64,000 nt of DNA. Origin: Cantharellus purpuraceus. Lineage: Eukaryota; Basidiomycota; Agaricomycetes; Cantharellales; Hydnaceae. Positions 46,808 through 59,348 of the stretch are shown here, piece by piece. The stretch's first letter is position 1, and each line of letters starts with the position of its first letter. The notes beneath the pieces are model-generated. The model was not told where the DNA came from. It searched no databases and saw only the letters and a list, made by a program, of their open reading frames with translations. The translations under genes and the position numbers were made by a program. The stretch is from the NCBI GenBank assembly GCA_025174535.1, contig JALBUN010000045.1, forward strand, positions 930,001 through 994,000. The letters run 5' to 3'.

Positions 46808-47969
46808 TCAGCCCATATGGAGGCTATAGGACTGCTTACTATTTTTTTGGGTCCATCGTGGCATTGGTGGCACGGCCCTTTGCCTTTGCTGCGGACAAGG
46901 TTGCCTTGTTGCAATCCTTGGCTTGGTGGCCAGGCTTTCCACAGAACAGACAGAGGTTGTTGTCCATGCGGTGCTGGCATTCCTGCTGGGTAAGTTTTCT
47001 GTCCTTTCCCAGCTTGGTGGAGAGGTCCGGAGTACTCTTGTGAGCTCCGGAGTACTCTTGCGAGCTCCGGAGTTATTGCTGGTGCCAGAGTTGTTCTGAC
47101 TGGAACCGGAGGTGGCAGCGTTACCTGTGTTTGACTTCTGGGCGGAGTTGGTAGTAGTCTTCTTATCGGACCCCTTGTTGGACTTTGGGGTCTTGTCCGA
47201 TGATTTGTCCAATTTGTTGTTAGCCAAATTTTCATGGGAGACCTCAGATTGATGTTCCCAATAATGGGCGTCGATGGATTGGGCGAGCTTGCAAAGGTTA
47301 ACCAAAGTATCCAGCTTACCAACGCATGATATCTTGTCCTTGATGCAGGATGGGAGACCAACATAAAATTGACGTCGGAGTGCGGCATTGCCCCATTGGA
47401 CTTTCGGGGCTAGCTGCTGGAAGCTCACAATGTATTTTGCAATTTTGTGATTTTCCTTCATCCAAAGTCAATCGAGTTCATTCTTGGCATCGGCCTCGGG
47501 GTTGCAAGGACTGAAATTGGTCCGAAGTTCAGAGATGAAGTTGGAGTAGTCATCTGACCATATCGGGTCATCGGAGTCGTCCATGAGCACTGGCTCAAAG
47601 TGTGGTGCCCTTGAGATAGGACATGGAGAAGGTGACCTTCACCCGATCGGATGTGAATGCGTCGGGGCGGTCGCAGAAGTTCAACCGGCATTGCACCAAG
47701 AACGGCTGGAGCTTTCGCAGATCGGAGCCATCGAATGGGTTGGGTTCTCAGACCTTGGTCCAGGACTTAGGGGCTTGTGGGGTACAGATGCTGCTAGCGA
47801 GCAGGGAGATGGCTTGCGCCAGATTTGGAGAGGGCGGAGTGTCATCCTCTTCATTGACAGCCTCTATGTGGTCCGTCGGTTTTTCGATGACCTCGGGGAT
47901 GGTGTCAATGCTGGGAGCAGGCACCTCGACGGTTCATGCGCGTTCGGAATTGGCAGTGGATCGTGGCAT
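46808..47969 (-). pseudogene. G1b gag
   Basis: Start near 47969. Contains MKENHKIAKYIVSFQQLAPK and the nucleocapsid tail. It shares with G1a a TGA before LWMKENHK, where G1c has CGA. Further frame changes near 47040 come from a short tandem duplication (agctccggagtactcttg). Confidence 0.85.
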
Positions 47970-48001
47970 TGGTAGGAGTGAGTATGGCAGTTCAAATATA
48001 C

Positions 48002-48520
48002 TGTTACACACTAGGTCCGATTGAGGGTCGGAGATTGGGTCGGAGGTTTGGTTGGAGTCGGAGAAGGAGTCGGGTATGTCGTGGGGGTCAGAACGGACTT
48101 GGCTTCAGCTTACGCCCTCACTAATACCGGTGTCCAAGATTTCGGAGATGGAGTACAACTTAGAGAGTTAGGATTGGACTTAGGAGCTAGGCGTGATTTA
48201 ATATTTGAACTGGGGATGAAGTCCCCAGTCAGACAGCTTAAATACATATTTGAAATCTAATAATAATTACTCCGGTAATGGGTCTCCAAGGCCGACGGCC
48301 TTACATGAGTATGTCCAAGTCCGATGGGGACAGATGTCTGGGTTCCTATGGTGATGCTGATGCATCAATTGGAACCGGAGATGGATGGGCGGAATCAGTG
48401 GTGACAATCGGACAGGTAAATGGAGACGTGATGGTTTCCAAATGGAGTATAGATTTCATATGCGTGGGGGTCTGAGTGGATCGGACGGGGATCTGGGCAT
48501 TAATGAATATAGTCATAACA
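48002..48520 (-). repeat. G1b 5' LTR
   Basis: 519 bp, TGTTACACAC...GTCATAACA, adjoining the G1 leader on its left. On its right it meets the RT of G1c at 48521. Confidence 0.88.
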
Positions 48521-49840
48521 ACATTGTCAGTCCTGCAGGGGAGAGGATATAGCCTAGATACTCGACTGAGTCAGAGTGGAATTCACATTTGTCAGCACAG
48601 GCAAAGAGGCCATGTTTTCAGAGATGTCGGAGTACTTCTCAGACATGTGTCCGATGTTCTTCATTATCCAAATATACCAAAATGTCATCCAAGTAAATGA
48701 GGATGGTAACATCAAGGAGGTTGGTGAAGGTATCATTCATGAACCGCTGGAAGGCAGCCAGAGCATTGGTTAGTCCAAAGGGCATGACACACCATTCAAA
48801 AGATCCATATTGAGTGCAGAAAGTTGTTTTCCACTCATTGCCTTCTCAGATGCAGACTAGATGGTAGGCATGTCAGAGATCTATTTTGGAATAGATCTTA
48901 GCCTTTTGCAGGCTCTCAAGTAGGTCCACAGTGTGGGGTATTGGGTTATCGGTCTTTCTTAGTGATCTTGTTGAGTCCATGGAAGTCGATGCATAGACAG
49001 AGTGATCCGTCCTTTTTGCAGACAAATAGGACCAGAGCTCCATGGGAGGATAAGGATGGGCAGATGAAGCCTGTGGCCAAGTTCTTGTCTATAAATGTCT
49101 GGAGAGCCAGTAACTCTTTTTGGGATAGCGAGTAGATAGGGCCAAGCAGAGGGGTGGAGTTGTCATTCAACTCAATCTTGAGATCATATGGTCAGTGTTC
49201 TGCTAGGGAGTCAGCTTTAGACTTGCTGAACATGTAAGCGAACTTGTGATACTCCTTAGGAACCATAGATAGGTCCAGTGGAGTTGATCAAGCAGAACGG
49301 GTGGCAAGGAGCATTGGATCAGAGAGATGAACCTGGAACATTTGTGAGCTATCCAGTTTGCTTAGTCTGGCAAAGACCATAGCATCCACCATCAATATAG
49401 ACAGAGGGGTAGACAGAGTATCTATTGGAGCAGAGTCAGCGGAGGTGGAAGATAATTTTGCACCTAAAGTTGCTGGTGACATCAGGGATGATGCAGCCTG
49501 TACTGGGGAATGGAATGTGATATGGCCCAATGCAGTCAATCAACGGATTGTAGCGGGTGAGCCAATTATGTCTGAGAACCACAGAACAGCTGGAGTCAAG
49601 CAGGGTAACATAGAATGTAAGGTTCTGGATTTCTCTGACAGAAAAACAGATAGACAGATCTATAGCTCGTGAAATAACAGCATTAGTAGTGCTATCAAAT
49701 AATCAGAGCAATATCAGAGTTATGGTGTATGTACAGAGTTTATGTAAATCAGAAAAAGAGGAATCAAGGAAACAGTGAGTAGAACCAGAGTCAATTAATG
49801 CTTGGATAGTGGTATCGGGAATGGAGTCGGAGTAGATGAG
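48521..49840 (-). pseudogene. G1c protease and truncated reverse transcriptase
   Basis: RT segments [20 protein letters not shown] and [19 protein letters not shown] lie at 48946-49170. The YLDDI region is near 48660-48700. Protease with the D-S-G Asp is near 49790. Many stops and frame changes. Confidence 0.85.
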
Positions 49841-49953
49841 GAGGGTAAGAGAGTCAGAGTGGGAAAGAGTGGAGGCATTCAGGTGGATCTCGTTTGTTGT
49901 ATGGGGAGTACCAATGCAGCCCTTGGCCCATACAGAGGTTTGAGGACTGCTTA

Positions 49954-51645
49954 CTATTTTTTTGGGTCCATCACCTTGGCATCAGACTTGTCTGTTGTGG
50001 CATTGGTGGCATGGCCCTTTGCCTTTGCTGCAGACAAGGTTGCCTTGTTGCAATCCTTGGCTTGGTGGCCAGGTTTTCCACAGAACAGACAGAGGTTGTT
50101 GTCCATGCGGTGCTGGCATTTCTGCTGGGTAAGTTTTCCATCTTTCCCCAGCTTGGTGGAGAGGTCCAGAGTGCTCTTGCAAGCTCTGGAGTTATTGCTG
50201 GTGCTGGAGTTGTTCTGACCAGAACCAGAAGCAGCGGTGTTACCAGTGTTTGACTTCTGGCCTGAGTTGGGGATGGTCTTCTTATCAGACCCCTTGTTGG
50301 ACTTTGGGGTCTTGTCCGATGATTTGTCCAATTTGTTGTTAGCCAAATTTTCGCAGGAGACCTCGGATTGACATTCCCAATAACAGGCGTCGATGGATTG
50401 GGTTAACCAAAGTATCCGGCTTACTGATGCATGATATCTTGTCCTTGATGCGGGATGGGAGACCAATGTAAAATTGGTGTCAGAGTGCAGTGTCACCCCA
50501 TTGGACTTTCGGGGCTAGCTGCTGGCAACTCACAATGTATTTTGCAATTTTGTGATTTTCCTTCATCCAAAGTCGATTGAGTTCATTCTCGGCATTGGCC
50601 TTGGGGTTGTAAGGACTGAAATTGGTCCAAAGTTCAGAGATGAAGTCGGAGTAGTCTTCTGACCATATCAGGTCATCGGAGTCATCCATGAGTGCTGGCT
50701 CGAAGTAGTCCAGTGCGGTGCCCTTGAGATAGGACATGGAGAAGGTGACCTTCACCTGATCAGATGTGAACATGTCAGGGTGGTCACGGAAATTCAACCA
50801 GCATTGCACCAAGAATGGCTGGAGCTTGCGCAGGTTGGAGCCATCAAATGGGTCAGGTTCCCAGACCTTGGTCCAGGACTTAGGAGCTTGTGGGGTACAG
50901 ATGCTGCTGGCAAGCAGGGAGATGGCTTGTGCCAGATTTGGGGAGGGTGGAGTATCGTCCTCTTCATTGACAGCCTCTATGTGGCCCATCAGTGCTTCGA
51001 TGACCTCAGGGATGGTGTCGATGCTGGGAGTGGGAACCTTGATGGTGTTACGCACTAGGTCCGATTGGGGGTTGGAGATTGGGTTGGAGGTCAGGTCAGA
51101 GGTTGGGTTGGAGTCGGAGCACGTCGTGGGGGTCAGAACGGACTTGGCTTCAGCTTATATGCTGCGCCCTCACTAATACCGGTGTCCAAGATTTCAGAGA
51201 CAGAGTATGACTTAGAGAGTTAGGATCGGACTTAGGAGCTAGGCGTGATTTAATATTCGAACTGGGGAATGAAGTCCCCAGTCGGGCAACTTAAATACAT
51301 ATTTTGAAATCTAATAATAATCACTCCAGTGATGGGTCTCCGAGGCCGACAGCCTTACATGAGTATGTCCGAGTCCGACAGGATGGATGTCCGGGTTCCT
51401 ATGGTGATGCTGATGCATCAATTGGAACCAGAGATGGATGGGTGGAATTGGCGGTGACAATCAGACAGGTAGATGGAGACATGGTGGTTTCCAAATGGAG
51501 TATAGATTTCATATGCGCGGGGATCTGAGGGGATCAGACAGGGATCTGGACGTTAATGAATATAGTCATAACAGATGGTTCATGTGTGTTCGGAATTGGA
51601 GGTGAATTGTGGCATTGGTAGGAGTGAGTACGGTAGTTCAAATAT
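49954..51645 (-). pseudogene. G1c gag, split by a solo LTR
   Basis: Best-preserved G1 gag in the window. It reads TIKVPTPSIDTIPEVIEALM (about 51045), SWTKVWEPDPFDGSNLRKLQ and ENELNRLWMKENHKIAKYIV. The zinc knuckle CLFCGKPGHQAKDC is near 50070. A ~40-bp deletion and frame change lies near 50400. It keeps Trp and Arg at the two codons that are stops in G1a. Confidence 0.88.
51046..51573 (-). mobile_element. Solo G1 LTR inserted in G1c gag
   Basis: 528 bp, with TSD GATGG at 51041-51045 and 51574-51578. Removing it rejoins the gag N-terminus. Confidence 0.95.
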
Positions 51646-51647
51646 AC

Positions 51648-52176
51648 TGTTACACACTAGGTCCAATTGGGGTTGGAGATTGGGTCAGAGTTGATGGTTG
51701 GAGTCGGAGTGGGAATCAGGGTGCATCATGGGGGTTGGAACAGACTTGGCTTCAGCTTATGTGCTGCACCCTCACTGATACCGGTGTCTGAGATTTCAGA
51801 GACAGAGTACAACTTAAGATAGTTAGGATCAGACTTAGGAGCTAGGCGTGATTTAATATTCGAACTGGGGAATGAAGTCCCCAGTTGGGCAACTTAAATA
51901 CATATTTGAAATCTAATAATAATTACTCCAGTGATGGGTCTCCAAGGCCAATGGCCTTACATGAATATGTCTGAGCCTAATGGGGACAGATGTCCAGGTT
52001 CCTATGGTGATGCTGATGCATCAATCGGAACCGGAGGCAGATGAGCAAGATCGGTGGTGACAATCAGACAGATAAATGGAGATGTGATAGTTTCCAAATG
52101 GAGTATAGATTTCATGTGCGTGGGGATCTGAGTGGATCGGATGGGGATCTGGGCATTAATGAATATAGTTATAACA
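51648..52176 (-). repeat. G1c 5' LTR
   Basis: 529 bp, TGTTACACAC...GTTATAACA. The 12-bp array is reduced. Its outer flank is an LTR B fragment. Confidence 0.88.
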
Positions 52177-52177
52177 A

Positions 52178-52561
52178 GTTTGGACCCAAGTCCGAACTAT
52201 ACTAAGCAATATAAAAGAAGAGGTTTGTTGTACCCCATAAGAAGAAACTACTTATGGAGAACAATAAGAAAAGGAGTTCAGAGTTGATGGAGGTGGAGTA
52301 GGAAGATGGAGATGGAGATGGAGATGGAGATGGAGTCCAGAGATCAGACTTGGTGTTACAGGATGTAACACTGAAGCCAAGTCCATTCCAACCCACCATG
52401 ACTCTGACCCCAAAGCTCCAACCTAGCAGACCAAGTGCATAACAATGATCAGACAGATGAATGCAGATGTATCATGTTTCCATAAGGAGTATAGATTTCA
52501 TGTGCATGGAGATCTGATGAGATCTGACAGGAATCTGGGAATAATTAAATATGGTTGTAAC
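52178..52561. repeat. LTR B end fragment followed by two decayed G1 LTR ends
   Basis: 52178-52364 matches the last part of LTR B, with the array replaced by a ggagat triplication. 52365-52444 is a decayed sense G1 LTR end (AAGTGCATAACA). 52445-52561 is a decayed antisense G1 LTR end (ATGGTTGTAACA). Confidence 0.7.
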
Positions 52562-52611
52562 AACAAGCAGGACTCCAGAAACAGGTGCACTCCAACTGCA
52601 TTGTATTAGCA

Positions 52612-53235
52612 TGTTACATCCTGTAACACCGAGTTCCGATCTCCAGATTCCATCTCCACCTCCATCAACTCCACCTCCGTCAACTCCACCTCCGTCAACT
52701 CCACCTCTGTCAACTCCAGACCCCGCCATTGTTCTCCTCATTAGTAGTCTTCTTCTTATGGGTTACAACAACTGTTATACTTTCTAATTGTTTAGTATTA
52801 GTTCGGACATGAGTCCGAACTCCGAACTCCTTTCCATGTTGTATTCCATATTAGTCTTATTGTCTTATCGCTTTTAGTTTTACCATTCAATTCTCTACAT
52901 ACTTATACAGGCTACTTCTTGTATGTTACAGTAGTTCGTATATCGACTAAGATTCCCCATCAGCTTCTTGGTTACTAGCTTCTTGACAAGTATCTTCTTG
53001 ACAAGTCAAACTCCGGATCTTTGATCCAACTCTGTACTCCAAACTCCAAAATATTGGACCGACAATTTGAGGGGGTGCAACACATAAGTTGAAGCCAAGT
53101 CCACTCAATCCGACTCAACAGTTATTTGTCCCCATCTGTCTCCGGTTGAACTGGAACAGTAAAGTCCCATCCCCTTCCTCACTAGTATCCAAACACCAGC
53201 TACTCCTTTAAACTCTGAGTTTTCAGCACTTAACA
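52612..53235 (-). mobile_element. Solo LTR, family B (624 bp)
   Basis: On the plus strand TGTTACATCCTGTAACACC...CAGCACTTAACA, with TSD TAGCA at 52607-52611 and 53236-53240. It has four minisatellite units versus twelve in 37796-38539. The 120-bp length difference equals eight 15-bp units. Confidence 0.93.
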
Positions 53236-53240
53236 TAGCA

Positions 53241-53819
53241 CCAGTGTCTATGAGTAAAGCACAGGATATAATGTAGACAGTATGAGATGCAAGTCCAAAG
53301 ATACATTTGAGAGTAATTCAACTGTGAGTGGTTGGTGGGGAATGAGCAACATTCATCCCGGCAAGATCATAGTGGGATTCAGGCGAGAAACTCCAAGACA
53401 ACACAGGCATGGCAGGTACAAGTTCTGAAGCTCATGATTGCCATCCCCATCATGCTATCAACTGAAGCTGGCAAAAAAATCCAAAAACATTTCAAAGTGT
53501 CCAGGCAGGAACGCCGAAACATATGGATTTTGGGATATGGTATATAGGCATTGTCAAGAGTCCTCAAGGCCTCATACCCCACGGAGCAATTGAAGTGTAT
53601 CCGAAAACTATTCTATGCGGGAAGACCCCTTATGTTCATTCCTGCAGAGGGCGGCTCCTATGAACAGCCCGGGTACGACTGAATAGGAGGCAAAGGGTAA
53701 GCGAACGGAAGACGTTACGAGTGTGACAGCTTTGCCGGCCGAAGACTTGACTCGTTAAAAACTCGTTCCTCAATGAAATTGCGATTCATCTCACTCTGAC
53801 CCACCAGTGCTAGTGCACC
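53241..53819. other. Right edge of the nest and ALE1 upstream region
   Basis: A small open frame (53332-53547, +) has no recognisable family. No repeat ends seen. The last ~100 bp should carry the ALE1 promoter. Confidence 0.4.
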
Positions 53820-55836
53820 ATGGACGGGCTGTTCCAGTCCCTTGCGAGTCTCACAGGCGCATCCCCTGACCAAATCAAGGTTAGCTGGATTTGTGTTAGA
53901 TTACTTTTCATGTTTGACTGCTATGTTCCTTTCTAGCTTATTACCTGCCTGGTCGTCAGCTACCCACTGGGCAGCATCTTTGTGCGGTTACCTCGCTCGC
54001 GGCCGGCATTGAAGCACTTTTTCAGCATAGCAGTGTCGGGCATTTTCCTGATTCCTGTCATGAATTTGTGGCCAAAAATACTGTACCTTATCGTTAGCGT
54101 TTTGGCGACATATATTTTGGCCGCCATACTGCGAGGTCCAGTCATGCCGTGGGCCGTGTTTGCGTAAGCATATGAATTGTCTCGTGTCACTCCATTCTAT
54201 ATTTTCCTTGCAGTGTTGTCATGGGTCTCCTTACTCTCAAGTGTGTTTCATTCTGCCGCCACTAAAAAGTTGCCCTAACATACATGCCCAGCCATGTATG
54301 CCGCGCTATATATGAAATACCGTTCGAGACGTTTGACATCACCGGCCCTCAAATGGTCTTGGCCATGAAGCTTACTACGTTTGCATGGAATTTGTGGGAT
54401 GGGCGTCGGCCAGCAGAGGCAAGAAACGTTTGGCTATCATACAAATCATACCCTCTAAACACCATCATTCAAATAGGAACTAGACAGGTGGCAACTGAAG
54501 CACCGTGTTGTCACTATGCCATCACTATTAGAATTTCTCGGATACGCGTCAGTGGTGCGCCACGCACTTTAAACCACTTACAAACGACTTCATTTCTAGC
54601 TTTTATTTCCCTGGAACCTTGGTGGGACCATATACAGAGTACACGACATACGCATCGCTCATTGATGGATCATTGTTCGAGTCTGCAAAGAAGGATATTA
54701 CCCCAGCCAGGTTCATTCCAAGTGGACGCAAACGGGTGGCATACGCTCGCATGGCTTGTGGCTTTGTATGTATGGGGGTGTTTGTTATCTTCGGCAGAAA
54801 GTACCATTATGAAAACGTATTGGCGGATGCGTGGTTGCAAAAGAACTTTTTTAACCGGTAAGAAGCATGTTCAATATGCGATGCAAACCATCCTAATATT
54901 TGTCTGAAGATTGATCACTCTTCAATTTATTGGATTTGTGTCACGAGTGAAATATTATTCGGTCTGGTTACTCAGCGAGGTGATAAGTTCCTCATTCATA
55001 CGGGATATTTGACTGATACATGTCCAGGGTGCTTGCATCCTTACCGGTCTTGGCTTTACGGGGTATACACCTTTGGGTGGTAGTAACTGGGACGGCGCGG
55101 CTAACGTGGACATTGTATCGATCGAGTGGCCTCCGAACTTCAAGATCTTGCTGGATTCGTGGAACATGAAGACTAACGTATGGCTCCGAGAAACAATGTA
55201 TAAACGAGTTGCGCGGAAAGGGAAGAAACCTGGATTCAAAAGCAGCATGGTCACCTTCGCCACGTCGGCATTTTGGGTAGGTGCCTACGCTCTACAGGCA
55301 GCAATTGAATTAAATGATTTGTAAAGCACGGTATTGCCAGTGGGTACTACTTGACCTTTCTACTAGGTGGTTTCGTCACGACCGCTGGTCGCTTATGCCG
55401 TGCGAATTTGCGCCCTCTGGTATTGCCACCAGTGCTTCCTTCCGACCAATCACGGACGGAAACGCGCCGTCTAGAGACAGCTCCATCGATGGCCAAACGG
55501 CTGTATGACTTTGTGGGGTCGGTTGTAACGGTGCTGCTCATGAATTTCACTGTGGCCCCGTTTGTGATCGGTGGTTTCTATGACTCTCTGGAAACATGGC
55601 GGCGTATGGAGTGGTATAGTCTGTGGATGGTTGGTGGTGCTTTGACCTTTTTCTCTCTGGGAGGGAAGAGTTGGATGCAAAGCCTGGCTCGTGGCCGGGT
55701 GAGGAAGATGGAGAAAAGGAGGGAAGAGGAGACAAAAGGCGCGAGGGTGTTCATCCCCAATGGCAAGACGACCTCCGGACCTCACATTGTACCGCCCATG
55801 GAACTGGTCATCACCAAAGAAGAGAAGGCGGATTGA
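53820..55836 (+). CDS. ALE1: Lysophospholipid acyltransferase Ale1 (MBOAT family)
   Basis: ER membrane enzyme that re-acylates lysophospholipids (Lands cycle). Starts MDGLFQSLASLTGASPDQIK, with a gttagc intron directly after. Membrane segments include LITCLVVSYPLGSIFVRLP, IAVSGIFLIPVMNLWP and KILYLIVSVLATYILAAIL. Conserved blocks: QMVLAMKLTTFAWNLWDGR, then SLLEFLGYAF and FPGTLVGPYTEYTTY. An intron splits the catalytic motif: SAFW joins HGIASGYYLTF (55327 onward), giving the MBOAT active-site His. The Asn-containing block is SWNMKTNVWLRE. The basic C-terminal tail ends at 55836. Complete, several short introns. Confidence 0.93.
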
Positions 55837-56015
55837 GTGTTATATCCACTGTCATAGTTTTTGGATCAATATACCCTGCTGTTGAATTTGGCAGTATCAC
55901 TGATCAAACCACAAGTGGAGTCGTTGTGACTGTCACAGAGGCGCCCCGATGATTAGGCAGTCCTGCCTTGCTGTTTATATACCACTTGACATTTGAAACC
56001 ATTTGAGTATTGCCA

Positions 56016-59000
56016 ATGACCTCGTTCTCGAGACTGCAGCTAGCGGCTGCACTTCTAGGTAAGCCGTCGTGCCTTGTCTCCCCAGTTTTCTTATTTATGA
56101 GGTCATAGAGTATGACAATGACCCAGACGATCCCGACCCCCCACGTTTGGCACAGAACAGTGCGATATTCTCCCATATTCGTAGCAAGGACGGCCCCCGT
56201 GCACGCACAATATCAGGGTTTGAACATCTGCGTGAGACTCCCAACTTACTTGGTGTAGAGCTTCCTGGTAGCGAGACAGCTAGTGCCCGAGGTTCCATCG
56301 ATGCTCGCCGCTCGCTTGCTGGGACAAGAAACTCACGAGGCTCAATTGATGTGCTTCGCAATCCGTTTGGAGATGACATACCCGAGTCAGAGCGCGGTGC
56401 CGAAGACGAAGAATACGAGGAAGAAGAACTCGAGGTGGACTTGGAGGCTTGGGGCATGGCAGGATTTCTGGGTAATAAAGAAAAGCAGAACTCGAAAAAT
56501 AGAAGATCGGGTCCAAGACAGCGTCAACTTTCAAAGGCGCAATCCGAGGTCTTGCCCAATGCTCATTCTGAGGCACCTGCCGTCGACGAGCTTGGGCAAC
56601 TCGCACCTCCTAGATTTCGTCAACATGGCGCCAGGGCACAGAGCATGGGCGGCTTTGGTTCGGGCACTCAATTTCTCGAGGCAATGCGTGGAGGATCAAT
56701 CGCCTCAGAGGCGGACTTCCGCCGTAGGTCCATCGCCACTCCTTTAGATCCAACGGGTCGCAAAACACCAGACTTTGCAAAGCCATTGTCTTCATCGGGA
56801 CCTAATCAACTTTTACCTAATCGTTCACCTTTGCGAACTCAGCCACTCAATGCATCTCCGCACACTATTCCTTTCCCTAGCTCACCACCTGACCCGCAAG
56901 AAGAGGAAGAGCGGTTGAATTCTTTTGCTCTACCACTCTCATCGCCTACCTCTCGATTTGATCCCAAAGTAGCGGCACATAACCGTGCAATATCCAGTGC
57001 ATCTCTTGGCCCACACCCCCTCTTAGATATCGGAAGGGAACGCGCGATGTCAACTGCTACTCGTCCTCTCGATCAAAATCCCTTTTCACTCCCTCCCCCA
57101 ACTAGCAGCACCTCACGCTTTGACCCAAAGGCCCATTCTGGCTCTCGTCCCATGTCTAGCGCATCTCTGGGAGGACCATCGATACTAGACCAACGAGAAC
57201 GTGTCACGTCCGTTGCTACTATGGGCACTCAAGACCTCGCTGATGAGAGCAATCCCTTCCTCCTCCCTCCTCCCTCACCCACTCGCACATCCCGCTTTGA
57301 CCCCAAGGCAGCCGCTCACGCGCGTACAGTGTCTAATGCTTCACTTGGGTCGCGCTTGCCGCCGGATGGCGATCGTATGTCTGTAGCAAGCAATCAGTTT
57401 CTTGACCAGGACCATCGACAAACCCGGCGGTACTCACGTATGGATTTAATGAGGCCCAAGGTGCTTGTTATGCCTAGCCCCCTACAAGGTAGGGAAGAGT
57501 ATACTCCTCCTCAACTACCAGATGGCTTCCAGCTGTCTACAGTTGGACCCCCCCTTCCCCCTGGAGCCAAATCAGCCGGCCGGCCAGCTTCTCATTTAAT
57601 GCCACCATCAATGTCTGGCCTCCAATCCCCTGATTCATTCACTCCAAATCCACGGCTGAGCATGTCCCTCTCGCAGCTCACATTCCGTAATTCCCTTATG
57701 GTCGGTGGTAAACGTGATGTGGCTTACGAGGATATCGAAGGCGGTCTCCGTCGAGCGCGCGAAGATGGGGAGCAGATATACCAAGAGGAAGACATCGAAG
57801 AAGAGATTGCGGAAGAACAGAAGCAGGCACAGGGGAAGGCTCCTGGAAAACTGTACGGCAGGAGTTTAATGGATGAATTGGAAGCGAGGAAGCAGAAGAT
57901 GAGATCAAAGCAACGGTATGTGTCCTCTGCCACAAGTGGCCTTGCATGTCATTTCATTGCTGGGCACTAGGGTATTCACGGGCGACCAACGACCCACAAT
58001 GATGTCGCGCGGTCAGATTCGTCGCTCAAGCACATTGATAGATCCTGCTACTTTGCAGGATCGTCCCGTTTCGCAAACTTTCGCCAATCGTCCATCGTTG
58101 CCGCGGAGAGCATCCTCCGGTTCTAAACCTCTACTTGACTTCTCAGGCGAAGCACCCGTCAGTCCGGGGGCCGCGGACGGTAGGGTTCCTAACAGTAAAT
58201 CTGTGTTTGGGGTCGACCAGCTTTGGGAACGCGAACTTGCAAAACTCAAAGAGATCGAAACCGCTGAGAAGGCAGAAGAAGAGGAACGCAAACTGAAAGA
58301 GGAAAAGAAGGCAACAAAGAGAGGAAAGGGTAAAGGAAAAGGAAAAGGAAAAGGAAAAAATGACGCATTACCTTCTCCCTCGTCGCCGGTCCCTGAGGCT
58401 GTTCCACGCCCTTCTGTAGTAGGGGATCTTCCCCCTACGTTACCTGCTATACCGAAGGCAACTACTAGACGGACACTTCCCCCAGTGCTTCCAGAATCTG
58501 AAAGCGATACGGACAGCGAGGCTTCAGAGAATAAAGCTAAAGCTAATGCAGCTAGGCGAGGATCTGCAGCTGGAGGTTGGGGATCTTCAGATGATGAAGG
58601 TCCACGCAAACCGAACCAGAACTTGACTTCTGACAGTGAAGATGATGTCCCTCTCGTCCGCAAGTTGCAATTGCCATCCATGCGTGCACCTTCCCCAGAC
58701 TCGGAAGATGAGAAACCTCTGGCACATGTCCTAGAGCAGAAAAGCAAGTTACCTGACTTTTCTTTCGATAACCTATTGGGCAACTCGGGCTCTCCTATGA
58801 CCAAGGAAGACGCTGAGGAAGATGATACACCCTTGGCTGTTCGTCATCCTCGCGCCCATTCTATCATTGCGCGTTCGGTGTTGCACAATGATGACGATGA
58901 CGACGAGAAGCCACTGGGCCTCAAGCAGGCCCAGCATCAGCAACAGGCACAATTTAATCTCATGGCTCAACAGCAGATGATGATGCAGGCGCAACTTCAC

Positions 59001-59156
59001 AATTCCATGGCATTTGGCGCTCCTTCAATGCTTAGTGGTTTTTCTCCGTTCATGGTACCCCCACCGAGCTTTAGCCCAGCGCCTGGTCCTCCAATTCACG
59101 ATCCGGTAAAGTACCAAAGTGTAGATCAGTGGCGACACAATGTTGCTGCAGATTGA
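56016..59156 (+). CDS. Long, mostly disordered hypothetical protein
   Basis: Exon 1 (56016-56058) reads MTSFSRLQLAAALL. A 50-nt intron joins it to EYDNDPDDPDPPRLAQN. A second intron (about 57915-57969) sits between QKMRSKQR and VFTGDQRPTMMSRG. About 1,020 residues, low complexity: RGSID/RRSIA serine repeats, a recurring SRFDPK motif in four places, acidic runs, a Lys/Gly repeat (KRGKGKGKGK) and Gln-rich HQQQAQFNLMAQQQ near the C-terminus. Repeated S-x-SLG and SRFDPK phases suggest internal duplication. No enzyme domain found. Possibly a signalling or scaffold protein, but no function can be assigned. The gene itself is secure because the frame is open over ~3 kb. Confidence 0.82.
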
Positions 59157-59348
59157 CTTATATAGGTATGAGAGCCGAGTTGATATGGTTTTACCCGTTA
59201 TGGATGGACTGCGTTTTGCCTCTCCTTACTCAAACATTCTTTTGCATTTTTCCCCTGCTATCTATCACATCCCCATCCTCGTCATATGTATCATACATGC
59301 AACGCTCTTGGCATATACTGAATCAAGACATTAACAAGTGGCTAGATC

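Larger units (their letters stand above)
42115..48520 (-). mobile_element. G1b: chromovirus copy with nested solo LTR
   Basis: Read right to left: 5' LTR 48002-48520, gag 46808-47969, protease/RT 45112-46700, a nested solo G1 LTR (44012-45106), then RNase H, integrase and chromodomain (42115-44006). No 3' LTR is recognised directly after the chromodomain. This copy shows the full G1 domain order and identifies G1 as a chromovirus. Confidence 0.85.
48521..52176 (-). mobile_element. G1c: chromovirus copy, truncated in RT
   Basis: 5' LTR 51648-52176, gag split by a solo LTR (51046-51573), protease, and RT up to 48521 where the frame ends in ILSPAGLTM. Everything beyond RT is absent; the G1b 5' LTR follows directly. 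Confidence 0.85.

Noticed and set aside
37487..48520. One ~11-kb G1 element running from the 5' LTR at 48002-48520 to a 3' LTR at 37487-38761, with the Zn-cluster ORF as cargo
   Set aside because: The outer flanks (GTGAC and ACATT) do not match as a target duplication, and the region between 38.8 and 42.1 kb contains LTR-like sequence of another family. Not supported, though it should be kept in mind.
58013..58804. 263-codon minus-strand ORF
   Set aside because: Shadow of the low-complexity hypothetical protein at 56016-59156; rich in Phe/Pro/Ser from reversed Lys/Gly/Glu repeats.
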